DNA of 39,164 bases from Prochlorococcus sp. AG-355-A09 (GCA_003280995.1 QCDG01000013.1:1-39164), one strand, 5' to 3'; numbered from the stretch's first letter, positions 19,834 to 28,594 are shown. A program made the numbers and translations. The notes: a model not told the origin generated them from the sequence alone.

Positions 19834-22005
19834 ATGGCTTTTAATCATCTGGTACTAATTGGAGGAGGACACTCAAATGTTTCTTTATTGAAGAAATGGT
19901 TAATGTTTCCGAAATTAATGCCAGAAATTCCTGTTTCAATTATATCTAGAGATTCTCATTTGGTTTATTCGGCTACTTTCCCATCGGTGATTTCAAAATC
20001 AATCACTTTAGAAGAGAGTTTAATTGATATAAAATCTTTAGCAAAAAATGCAAAAGTATCTTTTATAGAAGAAGAAGTAAAGGATATTGATTTCAATTCA
20101 AAGAAAATTGTTTTAAGTAATAGACCTTCAGTTAATTATTCAAAGTTGGTACTTAATTATGGAAGTCAAACAATTGTTCCAAAAGAATTTGAATCACTAG
20201 TTAAAAATCGAAATGCTTTTTCAATTAAACCTTTTTTAAGGGCTTATGACTCAATATTAAAAGAGGACATTTTTGATTCCGTTAATGAACTTCCATTTGT
20301 AATTGTTGGGAGTGGCCTTGCTGCAATTGAAGTATCTTATGCTTTGAGAAAAAGATGGGGAGATAGACCTTTAAAACTATTGTGTGATTCAAGAAAAATT
20401 AATAATAAAATTTTAAAAAGTTTACGTAATTCCAATATTGATTTAGTTGAAAAACTTAATTTTGATTATGGCAAGATTCTTTTATGTACTGGAAATACAT
20501 CTCCGTTATGGGCGCAAAAGAAATTATTAGATTCGGACTCTTATGGCAGAATAATTACAAATCAGAATTTACAGATAAAAAGTTTCTCTGGAATCTTTGC
20601 TGTCGGTGATTGCGCAGTTGTAGGTTCAGCAAAAAGACCAGCATCGGGAGTTTTTGCAGTAAAAGTTGTAAATACATTAGTACAAAATCTAAAAAAAGAT
20701 ATAGAAGGGAGATTATTAAAAAAGTGGTTTCCTCAAAAGATTGGATTGCAAATAGTAAATATATTTACAAGCCATCATCCAAAGGCTTTTGCTATTTATC
20801 GCAATTTTGTTTTTGGCCCTTCTTTTATTTTTTGGATTTTAAAGCATAAAATTGATCTCAACTTTATTAAAAAGTTCAGATCAAAAAGGCTAATTATGAA
20901 AAGTAGTGAAAAAAATATTTCATTGAATGATTGCAGAGGATGTGCAGCTAAAATTCCTCAGTTTGTTTTGAATAAATCATTAATAAATTCTAATTTAAAT
21001 TCTTTTGCCTCATCACCTGAAGATTCAGTTGAGATATATCAAAATGGTCAAGATATTATCTTGCAAAGTTTAGATGGATTTCCTGCTTTGGTAAGTGATC
21101 CTTGGCTTAATGCAAAAATTACTACTTTGCATGCTTGCTCAGATTTGTGGGCATGCGGAGCAAAACTTTCATCTGCGCAGGCTTTAATTTCATTACCAAA
21201 AGTTGCAAGGGAATTTCAGAGCTTCCTCTTTTCTCAATCACTTCAAGGTATTAAATCAACAGTTGAGGATCATGGAGGTGAATTACTTGGAGGCCATACT
21301 TTCGAGGCAAGAAGTTTAGTAAATAAACCTTATTCATTAGGAATAGATATTTCTTTAACAGTTCAAGGTATTTTAAAAAATGGAGCAAAACCATGGCTTA
21401 AATCTGGAATGAATATTGGAGATATTCTCATGATGTCTAGACCTCTTGGCGTTGGGATTTACTTTGCTGGTCAAATGCAAAATATTAATATGCTAGGCAT
21501 TTCTTCTGAAGTAATTAATAATTTAGTAAAGAGTCAGCAATATTTGCTTGATGAAATTTATCTTTTTCAAAATCAATTTAAAGAATCATTAGTCAATGCT
21601 GCGACTGACATTACTGGATATGGATTTATTGGACATCTTAAAGAAATGGTTGAATCATCTAATTTATATAGGCAAAGTAATAATCTTGAGCCACTAAAAG
21701 TTTTATTAGATTTATTTGCATTTAAAGCTTATCCTGGAGTATTTGATTTAATAAGAAAAGATGTTAAAAGTACTTTCTTTGAATCTAATAAAGAAATTTT
21801 TGACAAAATTTATAAAGTAAATAAGCAAAAAAGAATAATTAATTTTTTAAACGAAAATTCATTAGATCAAGAGACTTTTAACGAGAGAATATCATTACTA
21901 TTAGATCCTCAAACATGTGGACCCTTGTTGATTAGTTGCAATCGTAAATATGAAAATGTTCTAAAGGATAAATGGTACAAGGTTGGAGAGGTTGTAAAAA
22001 TGTAA
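19834..22005 (+). CDS. selD: FAD oxidoreductase fused to selenide, water dikinase (SelD)
   Basis: This 723-residue two-domain fusion has residues 1-340 as an NDH-2/pyridine-nucleotide oxidoreductase-like FAD domain (VLIGGGHSNVSLLKKW near the start, FVIVGSGLAAIEVSYAL mid-domain, IFAVGDCAVVG late). Residues about 360-723 are selenophosphate synthetase, which makes selenophosphate from selenide and ATP. NDCRGCAAKIP holds the catalytic Cys370 and Lys373 spaced as in bacterial SelD; later SLDGFPALVSDPW, GGHTFEARS, and DITGYGFIGHL are typical. The catalytic position is Cys, not selenocysteine. Such fusions are known in cyanobacteria and some algae; the oxidoreductase part may generate or sense the selenide species, which is inference. 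It ends directly against the convergent CCA gene. Confidence 0.9.
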   Translation: MAFNHLVLIGGGHSNVSLLKKWLMFPKLMPEIPVSIISRDSHLVYSATFPSVISKSITLEESLIDIKSLAKNAKVSFIEEEVKDIDFNSKKIVLSNRPSVNYSKLVLNYGSQTIVPKEFESLVKNRNAFSIKPFLRAYDSILKEDIFDSVNELPFVIVGSGLAAIEVSYALRKRWGDRPLKLLCDSRKINNKILKSLRNSNIDLVEKLNFDYGKILLCTGNTSPLWAQKKLLDSDSYGRIITNQNLQIKSFSGIFAVGDCAVVGSAKRPASGVFAVKVVNTLVQNLKKDIEGRLLKKWFPQKIGLQIVNIFTSHHPKAFAIYRNFVFGPSFIFWILKHKIDLNFIKKFRSKRLIMKSSEKNISLNDCRGCAAKIPQFVLNKSLINSNLNSFASSPEDSVEIYQNGQDIILQSLDGFPALVSDPWLNAKITTLHACSDLWACGAKLSSAQALISLPKVAREFQSFLFSQSLQGIKSTVEDHGGELLGGHTFEARSLVNKPYSLGIDISLTVQGILKNGAKPWLKSGMNIGDILMMSRPLGVGIYFAGQMQNINMLGISSEVINNLVKSQQYLLDEIYLFQNQFKESLVNAATDITGYGFIGHLKEMVESSNLYRQSNNLEPLKVLLDLFAFKAYPGVFDLIRKDVKSTFFESNKEIFDKIYKVNKQKRIINFLNENSLDQETFNERISLLLDPQTCGPLLISCNRKYENVLKDKWYKVGEVVKM

Positions 22006-23253
22006 TTAATTGCTGTTTAATTTGTCAATTTCCAAATATCTTAATCTTTTGATTTCCTTTCCCATCTTTTTTCCTGGATCCCATCCTTCTTTTTTTAATG
22101 TTGCTCCATCTTTTTTTGATTTTATGAATTTGTAAATAAATAACCACTTAAACAAGTTACGCCAGTATGGTCCTCCATCACAAATTAATAATTTAACTGT
22201 CTCATCATTAAGGTTTCTGTCCTCAATAAATTGTGTCCAATTTGATGGAGAAAAATGATTGAAATTTTTTTGGTTTGTATTAAATATCTTTTTGATATTA
22301 ATATAATCTTCTAATATTTTTATCTCACTATTATTTACCAAAAATCTTTGACATGCTTTTTCTAAATCTTCTGAATCTTTTAATAAGTAAAGCATATGAT
22401 TTCCCTTTAACTTCTTAATCCAATTTAGTCCTCTTAAAAATCTTTTATCGATTTTAATATTTTCATTTAAGATTGAGATAATATCCCATTTATGAATTAT
22501 TGAAATCACATTAGTCAAATTATCGTGTTTGCATATTTCAGCTAGTTCCATCCTTATTCTTATGCCTAGTGCAGGAGGGTAAATCATTTTCTGATGAGTT
22601 TCTGAACTTTTCCATGGCCATTTTCTAACTGTTTCTTGAGATTGTTTGAGGGAATTATTTGAAATATTGAAATCTAACCTTGAAGCATATTTTGCACATC
22701 TAATTAATCTACTTGGATCATCAGAAATGCTATTACTGTGAAGTAAGTTCAATCTTTTACTTTTTATATCAGAAATTCCTCCATAAAGATCATATATTTT
22801 CCTTGTCGAGACCTCGAAGGCTATTGAATTTATCGTGAAATCTCTCCTCTTAAGATCCTCCTCAATAGTACTTTTATTTACTGCGGGATTGAAGCCTGGA
22901 GCAGAATAAATTTCTTTTCTTGCAGAAGCAATATCAATTTTATAGTCATTAATATTAATTTCTACAGTGTTGTATAAATTAAATTCCTTGATTAAACATA
23001 AATCTACATTTACAATATTTTTTTTTATAAATTTTGCAAGAGAAATAGAGGATCCTTCAATAACAAGATCAATATCTACAGGTTTAGAAAACGATTTTTT
23101 GTGAAATTTACTTATTAATAAATCTCTTAAATAACCTCCAACAAAAGCTACTTTAGTATTGTTATTAGATTCTATGAATTTAGTAATTAGGTTATATAGA
23201 TTAAATGGAGTTTTGATTAATTCCCCTTGGATGTAATCAGAGATATCGTTCAT
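22006..23253 (-). CDS. tRNA nucleotidyltransferase (CCA-adding/poly(A) polymerase family)
   Basis: This is a class II nucleotidyltransferase of 415 residues. FVGGYLRDLL (about 38-46) binds the nucleotide phosphate, and PVDIDLVIEG supplies the two catalytic aspartates (D60, D62). RRDFTINSIAFEV and the basic DPSRLIRCAKYASRL are the following motifs of the CCA enzyme family. It probably completes or repairs tRNA 3' ends, in keeping with tRNA-Phe in this window lacking an encoded CCA. The C-terminal part is lysine-rich and divergent, so specificity for CCA rather than poly(A) is inferred. It lies five bases after the helicase gene. Confidence 0.87.
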   Translation of the reverse strand: MNDISDYIQGELIKTPFNLYNLITKFIESNNNTKVAFVGGYLRDLLISKFHKKSFSKPVDIDLVIEGSSISLAKFIKKNIVNVDLCLIKEFNLYNTVEININDYKIDIASARKEIYSAPGFNPAVNKSTIEEDLKRRDFTINSIAFEVSTRKIYDLYGGISDIKSKRLNLLHSNSISDDPSRLIRCAKYASRLDFNISNNSLKQSQETVRKWPWKSSETHQKMIYPPALGIRIRMELAEICKHDNLTNVISIIHKWDIISILNENIKIDKRFLRGLNWIKKLKGNHMLYLLKDSEDLEKACQRFLVNNSEIKILEDYINIKKIFNTNQKNFNHFSPSNWTQFIEDRNLNDETVKLLICDGGPYWRNLFKWLFIYKFIKSKKDGATLKKEGWDPGKKMGKEIKRLRYLEIDKLNSN

Positions 23254-23258
23254 GAGTT

Positions 23259-25667
23259 TTAACTTACATAACGAATTGGAGCTAATCTGGGATCTAGAAT
23301 TTTACTTCCTTTATCACCAAATTTTACTGCTAAAGATATTTTTTCCCCACTCCCAAAAATATGTATGATTTCACCTTTCCCAAACTTTGTGTGAATTAGC
23401 ATATCTCCAACTATCCAGCTTTTCCCTTTACTGGGACCTGAATATAATTTCCTAACTGCATTTATTGGTTTGTTAACAAATTCATTTGTATTGTTTCGAT
23501 CAACTCTAGTTAAACGATCAAGATGCCAATCCCTTCTAATTGAAGCACCACCAGTTTGTGGTAATTCGCCATCCATTAAATCTTCAGGTATTTCCGAAAG
23601 AAATATTGAAGGAATTGTTGCTTCACGCATGCCACCCCATAATCTTCTTTCTCTGGCATGACTTAAGAAAACTCTTTCTTTAGCTCTAGTAATACCTACA
23701 TAGCATAATCTTCTTTCCTCTTCAAGAAGTGAGGGAGTATCTATTGATCTATGGCTAGGGAAGAGACCTTGTTCTAGTCCAGTGATAAAAACATTTTGAA
23801 ATTCTAAACCTTTACTATTATGGAGAGTCATGAGAGTTACAGAGTTAGGATTATTTTTCTTCGTATCATTATCAGTTGTTAAGGCTGCTGTAGAAAGAAA
23901 TCCCTCTACATCTCCACTTTCTGTTTCTTCTTCATATTGAGTAGCTGCATTAATTAGTTCTTGTAAATTATTTCTTCTATCTTCAGATTCTTCTGTCCCA
24001 CTAGAGAGCAAGTCACTTAAATAACCACTTTTTTCTAATATAAGTTGTAGTAGTTGAGCAGGGCCTGAATTTTCTAGGTAACACAGTAGATCATTCATAA
24101 TTTCAGTAAATTTATTAATTCCTTTTGATGATCTGCCTATTGTTTCTTCAAGACTTTGCTTATCATTAAGAATCTCCCATAATGGGACATTTAACCTATT
24201 AGATAGTTCATTAAGTTTTTGAATAGTAGTCTTACCAATACCTCTCCTAGGAACATTTATGATTCGTAAAAGACTAACGTTATCTGAAGAATTAACCAGA
24301 ACTTTCAAATATGCTATTGCATCTTTAATTTCTCTTCTATCATAAAAACGCAATCCTCCAAAAATTGTATAAGGAATGCGCCACCTTACAAGAGATTCTT
24401 CTAGTACTCTCGATTGAGCTCTGGTTCTATATAAAATTGCAAAATTTTTCCAAATTGGGTTTTGATTATAGTTATTGATTGATTTTATTTTATTGGTAAT
24501 TGCTTCTGCCTCGGAAATTTCATCATCACAGCTGAGTAACGTTAAAAGTTCCCCTTTTTCTTTAGTAGCCTTTAAAACTTTGTCAATTCTTTCAGAGTTG
24601 TTTTCAATTAGTGAGTTTGCAGCATCAAGGATATTGGAAGATGACCTATAATTTTCTTCTAATTTAATTAAAGATGATTTTGTATCGTCTTTGATTGAAG
24701 GTTTAAAATCTTCTTGAAAACCAATTAAAATTCTGAAGTCAGCTGCTCTGAAACTATAAATACTTTGATCAGCATCCCCAACTACAAAAATCGACCTATC
24801 TTGCCAATTGAAGAATTTTTTTGGTTCAGTATTTCCAGCCGTAATTAATTTTATAAGTTCATATTGTGTCCTATTTGTATCTTGATATTCGTCAACTAAA
24901 ATATGTTTAAATCTTTTGTGCCAGTAGTCTCTGACTATATCATTTTGCCTCAATAAGAAAACAGGCAAAAGTAGAAGATCATCAAAGTCTAAAGAATTAT
25001 TTTTTGAGAGCGAAATCCTATATCTCTTGTAGGCTTCTGCAACTGTTTTATCAAAATTATTATCTGCTTTCTCTAAAAGATCATTAGAAGTTAAGCATTG
25101 ATTTTTAGCATTGCTTATTAATCTTTTAATCTTTTTGGGATCATATCTTTTTGGGTCAAGATTCATATCTTGACTGATAATTTCTTTTACTAATGTTTGA
25201 GAATCTGTTTCATCATAAATTGAAAATTGTCTTGTCCATTTTAGGCCTTCTGGATCAGTATATTTTTCAATATCGTATCTCAGAAGTCTTGAAAATAAGG
25301 AATGGAAAGTACCGATCCAAAGGTTCTGAAGCCTTTCTTGGTGAACGTTTGTTCTTAATTGATTTTGATCAATTTCTGTGAGAGTTGTCCAAGGCTGACC
25401 AAATTGATTAAAAGCTAATTCTTGTGCTAGAAGAACCTCTAATCTTGCTTTCATTTCTTTAGCAGCTTTGTTAGTGAAAGTAACTGCGAGAATGTTATGG
25501 GGATCTATAGAGTTATTTTCAATAAGATTTGCAATTCTGTGTGTAAGAGCTTTAGTTTTCCCGCTACCTGCACCTGCTACAACTAATAATGGTCCATAAA
25601 CATGTTTTACTGCTTTAAGTTGTTGATTGTTTAGGGACTTAAAAAGGAAATTGTTTGTTTGAGGCAC
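23259..25667 (-). CDS. UvrD/PcrA/Rep-family ATP-dependent DNA helicase
   Basis: This superfamily 1A helicase of 802 residues acts in DNA repair and in clearing proteins from DNA. Motifs appear in order: LNNQQLKAV (Q motif), Walker A AGAGSGKTKAL at 31-38, AVTFTNKAAKEM (Ia), LVDEYQDTN (II), VVGDADQSIYSFRAAD (III), LEENYRSS (IV), TLMTLHNSKGLEF (V) and EEERRLCYVGITRAKERV (VI). The C-terminal GDMLIHTKFGKGEII domain is the PcrA/UvrD-type Tudor-like module that contacts RNA polymerase. It is transcribed between a small coiled-coil gene and the nucleotidyltransferase gene. Confidence 0.95.
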   Translation of the reverse strand: MPQTNNFLFKSLNNQQLKAVKHVYGPLLVVAGAGSGKTKALTHRIANLIENNSIDPHNILAVTFTNKAAKEMKARLEVLLAQELAFNQFGQPWTTLTEIDQNQLRTNVHQERLQNLWIGTFHSLFSRLLRYDIEKYTDPEGLKWTRQFSIYDETDSQTLVKEIISQDMNLDPKRYDPKKIKRLISNAKNQCLTSNDLLEKADNNFDKTVAEAYKRYRISLSKNNSLDFDDLLLLPVFLLRQNDIVRDYWHKRFKHILVDEYQDTNRTQYELIKLITAGNTEPKKFFNWQDRSIFVVGDADQSIYSFRAADFRILIGFQEDFKPSIKDDTKSSLIKLEENYRSSSNILDAANSLIENNSERIDKVLKATKEKGELLTLLSCDDEISEAEAITNKIKSINNYNQNPIWKNFAILYRTRAQSRVLEESLVRWRIPYTIFGGLRFYDRREIKDAIAYLKVLVNSSDNVSLLRIINVPRRGIGKTTIQKLNELSNRLNVPLWEILNDKQSLEETIGRSSKGINKFTEIMNDLLCYLENSGPAQLLQLILEKSGYLSDLLSSGTEESEDRRNNLQELINAATQYEEETESGDVEGFLSTAALTTDNDTKKNNPNSVTLMTLHNSKGLEFQNVFITGLEQGLFPSHRSIDTPSLLEEERRLCYVGITRAKERVFLSHARERRLWGGMREATIPSIFLSEIPEDLMDGELPQTGGASIRRDWHLDRLTRVDRNNTNEFVNKPINAVRKLYSGPSKGKSWIVGDMLIHTKFGKGEIIHIFGSGEKISLAVKFGDKGSKILDPRLAPIRYVS

Positions 25668-25689
25668 TTTTGGAATGGTTTTTCAAAAA

Positions 25690-25920
25690 TCAGACTTTAC
25701 TATGAGATTCAGATTCCGTTTCTAGATCTTCTAACGCTTTTTTTAAATTTATAAGCTCATTATTGTTATTAATTATTTCTTCAAATTTATTTTGAGGCAT
25801 TTTTAATTTCATACTTCTGTCTAGAATTTCTTTTTCCAATCTCTTTTTATATGAGGAAATAAGTTTCTTTGATAATTTTAAATCTTGTTGATCCAAAACT
25901 TTTTTAAAATGTATTTTCAT
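25690..25920 (-). CDS. Small charged coiled-coil protein, unknown function
   Basis: This 76-residue protein is rich in Lys, Glu and Leu, with heptad-like spacing from about residue 8 to 70, so it is predicted to be almost entirely helical. No domain is recognised. It reads in the same direction as the helicase gene, 22 bases upstream, and is the first gene of that unit; codon use resembles neighbours. It is probably a real lineage-specific gene, but the sequence gives no function. Confidence 0.6.
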   Translation of the reverse strand: MKIHFKKVLDQQDLKLSKKLISSYKKRLEKEILDRSMKLKMPQNKFEEIINNNNELINLKKALEDLETESESHSKV

Positions 25921-26010
25921 ATTAGCGAATAAAAATTTTTTATTTGAATTATTTCAACTATCACTTTGGAATGAAGTTATTAATTAAGAAGCGTTGCGTT
26001 AAGTTTGAAA

Positions 26011-26039
26011 TTGTATTGTTTTTACTAGCTTTGTATTAT
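26011..26039 (+). promoter_or_regulatory. Candidate promoter for cpeB
   Basis: TTGTAT (26011-26016) and TATTAT (26034-26039) are separated by 17 bases, a good sigma-70 arrangement. Transcription would start near 26046, leaving a leader of about 28 bases before the cpeB ATG at 26074. Confidence 0.4.
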
Positions 26040-26073
26040 TCTTAAGATCGGTCTTTAAACTTTTACTTCAAGA

Positions 26074-26586
26074 ATGTCAGTTTCAAAGAATAATCAACTA
26101 TTGTTAGCCGATAAGAAATTAAATGATTTAAGCAATATAAAAGAATTTATTAATAGTGCAAACTCAAGATTAGATGCTATAAGCTCAATTACTAATAATT
26201 CACATGCAATTACAGCAGACGCTGTAACAGCAATGATTTGCGAAAATCAAGATTCACTTAATTCAAAAATATCTTTAAATACAACTAGCAAGATGTCCGT
26301 TTGTTTGAGAGATGGAGAAATAATCCTAAGGATTGTTGCTTATCTTTTAATTTCTAATGACGAATCAGTTTTAGAAAAAAGTTGTTTGAAGGATCTTAAA
26401 AATACTTATCTTGCTCTTGGGGTGCCTTTAAGAAATGTAAGAAGGGTTTTTCAATTAATGCGGGATGCAACTATCTCTGATTTGAATTCAACAGTTAATA
26501 GTATGAGTGGAAACAAAAGCTTTCTTCCTAAATTAATATCTGAAACAGAGTTTCAATTTGAAAGGATAATTAATCTTTTAGACTAG
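26074..26586 (+). CDS. cpeB: Degenerate phycoerythrin beta subunit
   Basis: This 170-residue globin-fold phycobiliprotein has [11 protein letters not shown] and [20 protein letters not shown], the classic beta-chain segments. Cys77 equals the usual bilin site Cys82 and is kept, with its Arg-Asp. Cys56 equals Cys61 of the doubly linked bilin, but its partner (usual Cys50) is Ala45, and the usual Cys165 site (GDCS) is replaced by GNKS at 146-149. Cys104 is the conserved non-bilin cysteine. So only one, at most two, chromophores can attach. High-light Prochlorococcus are known to keep cpeB without cpeA and to lack phycobilisomes; a light-sensing rather than light-harvesting role has been proposed. 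It overlaps convergent cpeS by 17 bases. Confidence 0.93.
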   Translation: MSVSKNNQLLLADKKLNDLSNIKEFINSANSRLDAISSITNNSHAITADAVTAMICENQDSLNSKISLNTTSKMSVCLRDGEIILRIVAYLLISNDESVLEKSCLKDLKNTYLALGVPLRNVRRVFQLMRDATISDLNSTVNSMSGNKSFLPKLISETEFQFERIINLLD

Positions 26587-27121
26587 CTAAATTCCTTATC
26601 TCTGAAGTATGTGAAGTTTGTATAACTGAGTTATTTCCCAGATTTCTAATAGTAGAAAATCTGGATCTTACATGAGTGGATAAAAAGGAAATTCTTTCTT
26701 CGGAAACTGTTGATTTATAAATAGTTTTAATGTGTAAATTATTTTGTTCATCAACAAAATAATTGGATGATGAAATAAAGGATTCTGTATAACCTTTATT
26801 TTTTAGAACAATTCCTGAATTTTCATCTTTAGGTATAAAAATCAGAATAGTTTCATCTCCCTCACTCATATAATCATCTTCCCAATCACTAATAGCATGC
26901 CAGTTTATAGAAATGGCTATGCTCTCTAGGTTTAAACTGAATTTATAATTTTTAAAAATTTCAACGACTTTTTTATTTTTTTTGTTGATATGTTTTATAT
27001 ATATTTTACTGGTTGAGTTTTCAAATTCCTGAAAAGCTAAAGTGTGAGAACTTCTAATAGATTTCCACTCTCCTATACTTTTATTAATAAATTGATTAAT
27101 TATTGTTAGATTCTTCGTCAA
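26570..27121 (-). CDS. cpeS: Phycobilin lyase CpeS (attaches bilin to CpeB Cys82)
   Basis: This 183-residue CpcS/CpeS-type lipocalin-fold lyase has an N-terminal [30 protein letters not shown], and the late segment [15 protein letters not shown], all typical of the family. The Prochlorococcus MED4 homologue has been shown to attach 3Z-phycoerythrobilin to Cys82 of beta-phycoerythrin, which is the one site fully kept in the neighbouring CpeB. The gene is convergent with cpeB and overlaps it by 17 bases, and its start overlaps an upstream 59-codon gene by 26 bases. Confidence 0.92.
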   Translation of the reverse strand: MTKNLTIINQFINKSIGEWKSIRSSHTLAFQEFENSTSKIYIKHINKKNKKVVEIFKNYKFSLNLESIAISINWHAISDWEDDYMSEGDETILIFIPKDENSGIVLKNKGYTESFISSSNYFVDEQNNLHIKTIYKSTVSEERISFLSTHVRSRFSTIRNLGNNSVIQTSHTSEIRNLASLKD

Positions 27122-27275
27122 GTTTATCTTCTACGGAATGATTTTCTGCTTTTTGTATCATTCTTACCATTGAATCCACCATTAATCTCTTTGCAGAAGT
27201 TACTTTTAATCCAGAAGGAGTAGTTGATATTTGTTCTCCAGGGCGATTATATGAAGTTGGTCTAAATGGAGTCAT
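27096..27275 (-). CDS. Small 59-residue protein upstream of cpeS, unknown function
   Basis: This short reading frame begins with ATG at 27275 ([20 protein letters not shown]) and ends at TAA 27096-27098, overlapping the first 26 bases of cpeS. The N-terminal half is rich in Pro, Thr and Arg; residues about 24-45 ([20 protein letters not shown]) look like an amphipathic helix; the tail is acidic and Asn-rich. A promoter-like pair lies 51-79 bases upstream and nothing else intervenes, so it would be the first gene of a cpeS transcript. I recognise no family. The overlap suggests translational coupling with the lyase. Confidence 0.6.
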   Translation of the reverse strand: MTPFRPTSYNRPGEQISTTPSGLKVTSAKRLMVDSMVRMIQKAENHSVEDKLDEESNNN

Positions 27276-27325
27276 CTAATAACTTTAAAAATTAATCGAT
27301 TCCTATTCTTGCATGAATCATTATT

Positions 27326-27354
27326 TATATAGTTATTGTTTGCGAAAATGTCAT
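27326..27354 (-). promoter_or_regulatory. Candidate promoter for the 59-residue gene and cpeS
   Basis: On the minus strand, ATGACA (27354-27349) and TATATA (27331-27326) are 17 bases apart. Transcription would start near 27319, about 44 bases before the ATG at 27275. It lies just downstream of the DedA-family gene, giving cpeS its own transcript. Confidence 0.4.
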
Positions 27355-27392
27355 ATCTTTCATCTTTGATTACAGAATCATCAACTTTTTTG

Positions 27393-28028
27393 TTATTTAG
27401 GCATTTTATTTTTTGCCAATCCTGAAATAGTCGCTAAAGCAAACATTCCTAATAGAGCAATCCCTAGGAATAATCCTGCTCCCTGACTAACTCCAGCTCC
27501 TACTGCCACTAGTATAGAGTCACTGATTAGAAGACTTATTAATAATGCAGGAGTAAATATTTTCCAGCGAGTTCCTCCAATACCAATTGCGTAGCTTAGA
27601 AAATCAAAAAGGCCAGTCATTAATAGACCTGTCATAAGAAAAAAATTTTCTTCTAGCTGGTTTTGATTAAAACTTTCAATCTTTTGCATTGCTTTCGGGC
27701 CTACTAAATTACGTACTGGAACCCGACCATAATTTCTTGCGATAAAGAAAGCAGCTTGGCAAAAAACGATATCAGAAAAGATTATTGTCATGTAACCTTT
27801 TTGAAATCCTAGTAATGAACCAGCTAGCAGAGAATAAGCTGAACTTGGAAGGGCAGGTAAAATAATACTTACTCCTCTGAGTATGAATATTCCAAAAGGA
27901 GCCCAAATCCCCATACTTTCTATTTTGTTCCTTAGAGGTTCAATCCCATAATTTTGGATTAAATAAATCAATACTACAAATATTGCTATAAAAAAAACTA
28001 CTGAGAGAAATTTCTGTATTTTATTCAT
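27393..28028 (-). CDS. DedA/TVP38-TMEM64 family membrane protein
   Basis: This 211-residue integral membrane protein has hydrophobic segments at about 7-25, 41-70, 79-95, 130-150, 155-180 and 182-203. The segment LPALPSSAYSLLAGSLLGFQ followed by G and AFFIARNYGR is the VTT/SNARE-associated domain core, with its re-entrant loop and conserved arginine. Members include DedA, YdjX and eukaryotic TMEM41B/TVP38 lipid scramblases; bacterial forms affect membrane lipid distribution and envelope stress. The substrate is unknown. Confidence 0.82.
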   Translation of the reverse strand: MNKIQKFLSVVFFIAIFVVLIYLIQNYGIEPLRNKIESMGIWAPFGIFILRGVSIILPALPSSAYSLLAGSLLGFQKGYMTIIFSDIVFCQAAFFIARNYGRVPVRNLVGPKAMQKIESFNQNQLEENFFLMTGLLMTGLFDFLSYAIGIGGTRWKIFTPALLISLLISDSILVAVGAGVSQGAGLFLGIALLGMFALATISGLAKNKMPK

Positions 28029-28067
28029 TATTTTTCTAATAAATTTATTGGAAGTAAATTCTTAATT

Positions 28068-28100
28068 TAGTATTTGATTCTATCTATAATAGAAATACTA
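28068..28100. repeat. Inverted repeat around a TATAAT between divergent genes
   Basis: TAGTATTT (28068-28075) and AAATACTA (28093-28100) are perfect 8-bp arms with 17 bases between; a TATAAT (28085-28090) sits inside and an inner CTAT/ATAG can also pair. The repeat lies in the 146-base gap between the DedA gene and the secreted hypothetical. An operator over a promoter is plausible but unproven. Confidence 0.35.
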
Positions 28101-28174
28101 ATCAATAAAAATTTTTACAAATTTTTAATCTCATATTTCCTACTAATAAAAAATATTTTATTCCATAAGTATTC

Positions 28175-28594
28175 ATGATTAATTCTAAGAATAAAGTTAA
28201 TTCAATATTTTTTAAGAATATATTTAATTTAGTCCTTTCGATTATTGTTTTCTTTTATATTTCAATAAAAAAATCAGAAGCTTTGCCTCATGAATGGGTT
28301 GGAGTCCCTAAAAGTGAATACGGAGAGCAGTTATGGGATAGGAAAAGTATAAAAAGGAATGAGGATGGTTCTGTAAGAGTATTGAGTAAATTTATTCCCA
28401 AAACAAAAAGTGAAATTACTAAGGATATTCTCTATACAATGGATATAAATTGTTTTGAAAAATCATTTAGAGATGTTGACGTCTCAATAGATGAAGCAAA
28501 AAGTAATTTCAATGATTTAGCTAATTGGCAAGATCCAAATGGAGATAAACTGATTTTGGGTATTATTGGTCAAGTCTGCAGAGTCGAAAACTAA
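28175..28594 (+). CDS. Secreted hypothetical protein
   Basis: This 139-residue protein has a signal peptide: a basic start, a hydrophobic core at about 16-30 and a likely cleavage after SEA near residue 36. The exported part starts LPHEWVGVPKSEYGEQLWD and has just two cysteines, C93 and C135, which could form a disulphide. The layout (YGEQLWDRKSI, then FIPKTK, then MDINC) loosely resembles the small surface-adhesin E-like proteins of bacteria, but the match is too weak to assign. It is followed by a hairpin terminator at 28654. Confidence 0.6.
   Translation: MINSKNKVNSIFFKNIFNLVLSIIVFFYISIKKSEALPHEWVGVPKSEYGEQLWDRKSIKRNEDGSVRVLSKFIPKTKSEITKDILYTMDINCFEKSFRDVDVSIDEAKSNFNDLANWQDPNGDKLILGIIGQVCRVEN

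Noticed and set aside
26074..26586. cpeB as a pseudogene.
   Set aside because: The frame is intact, the Cys82-equivalent site is kept and the matching lyase gene is adjacent, so a functional protein is more likely.
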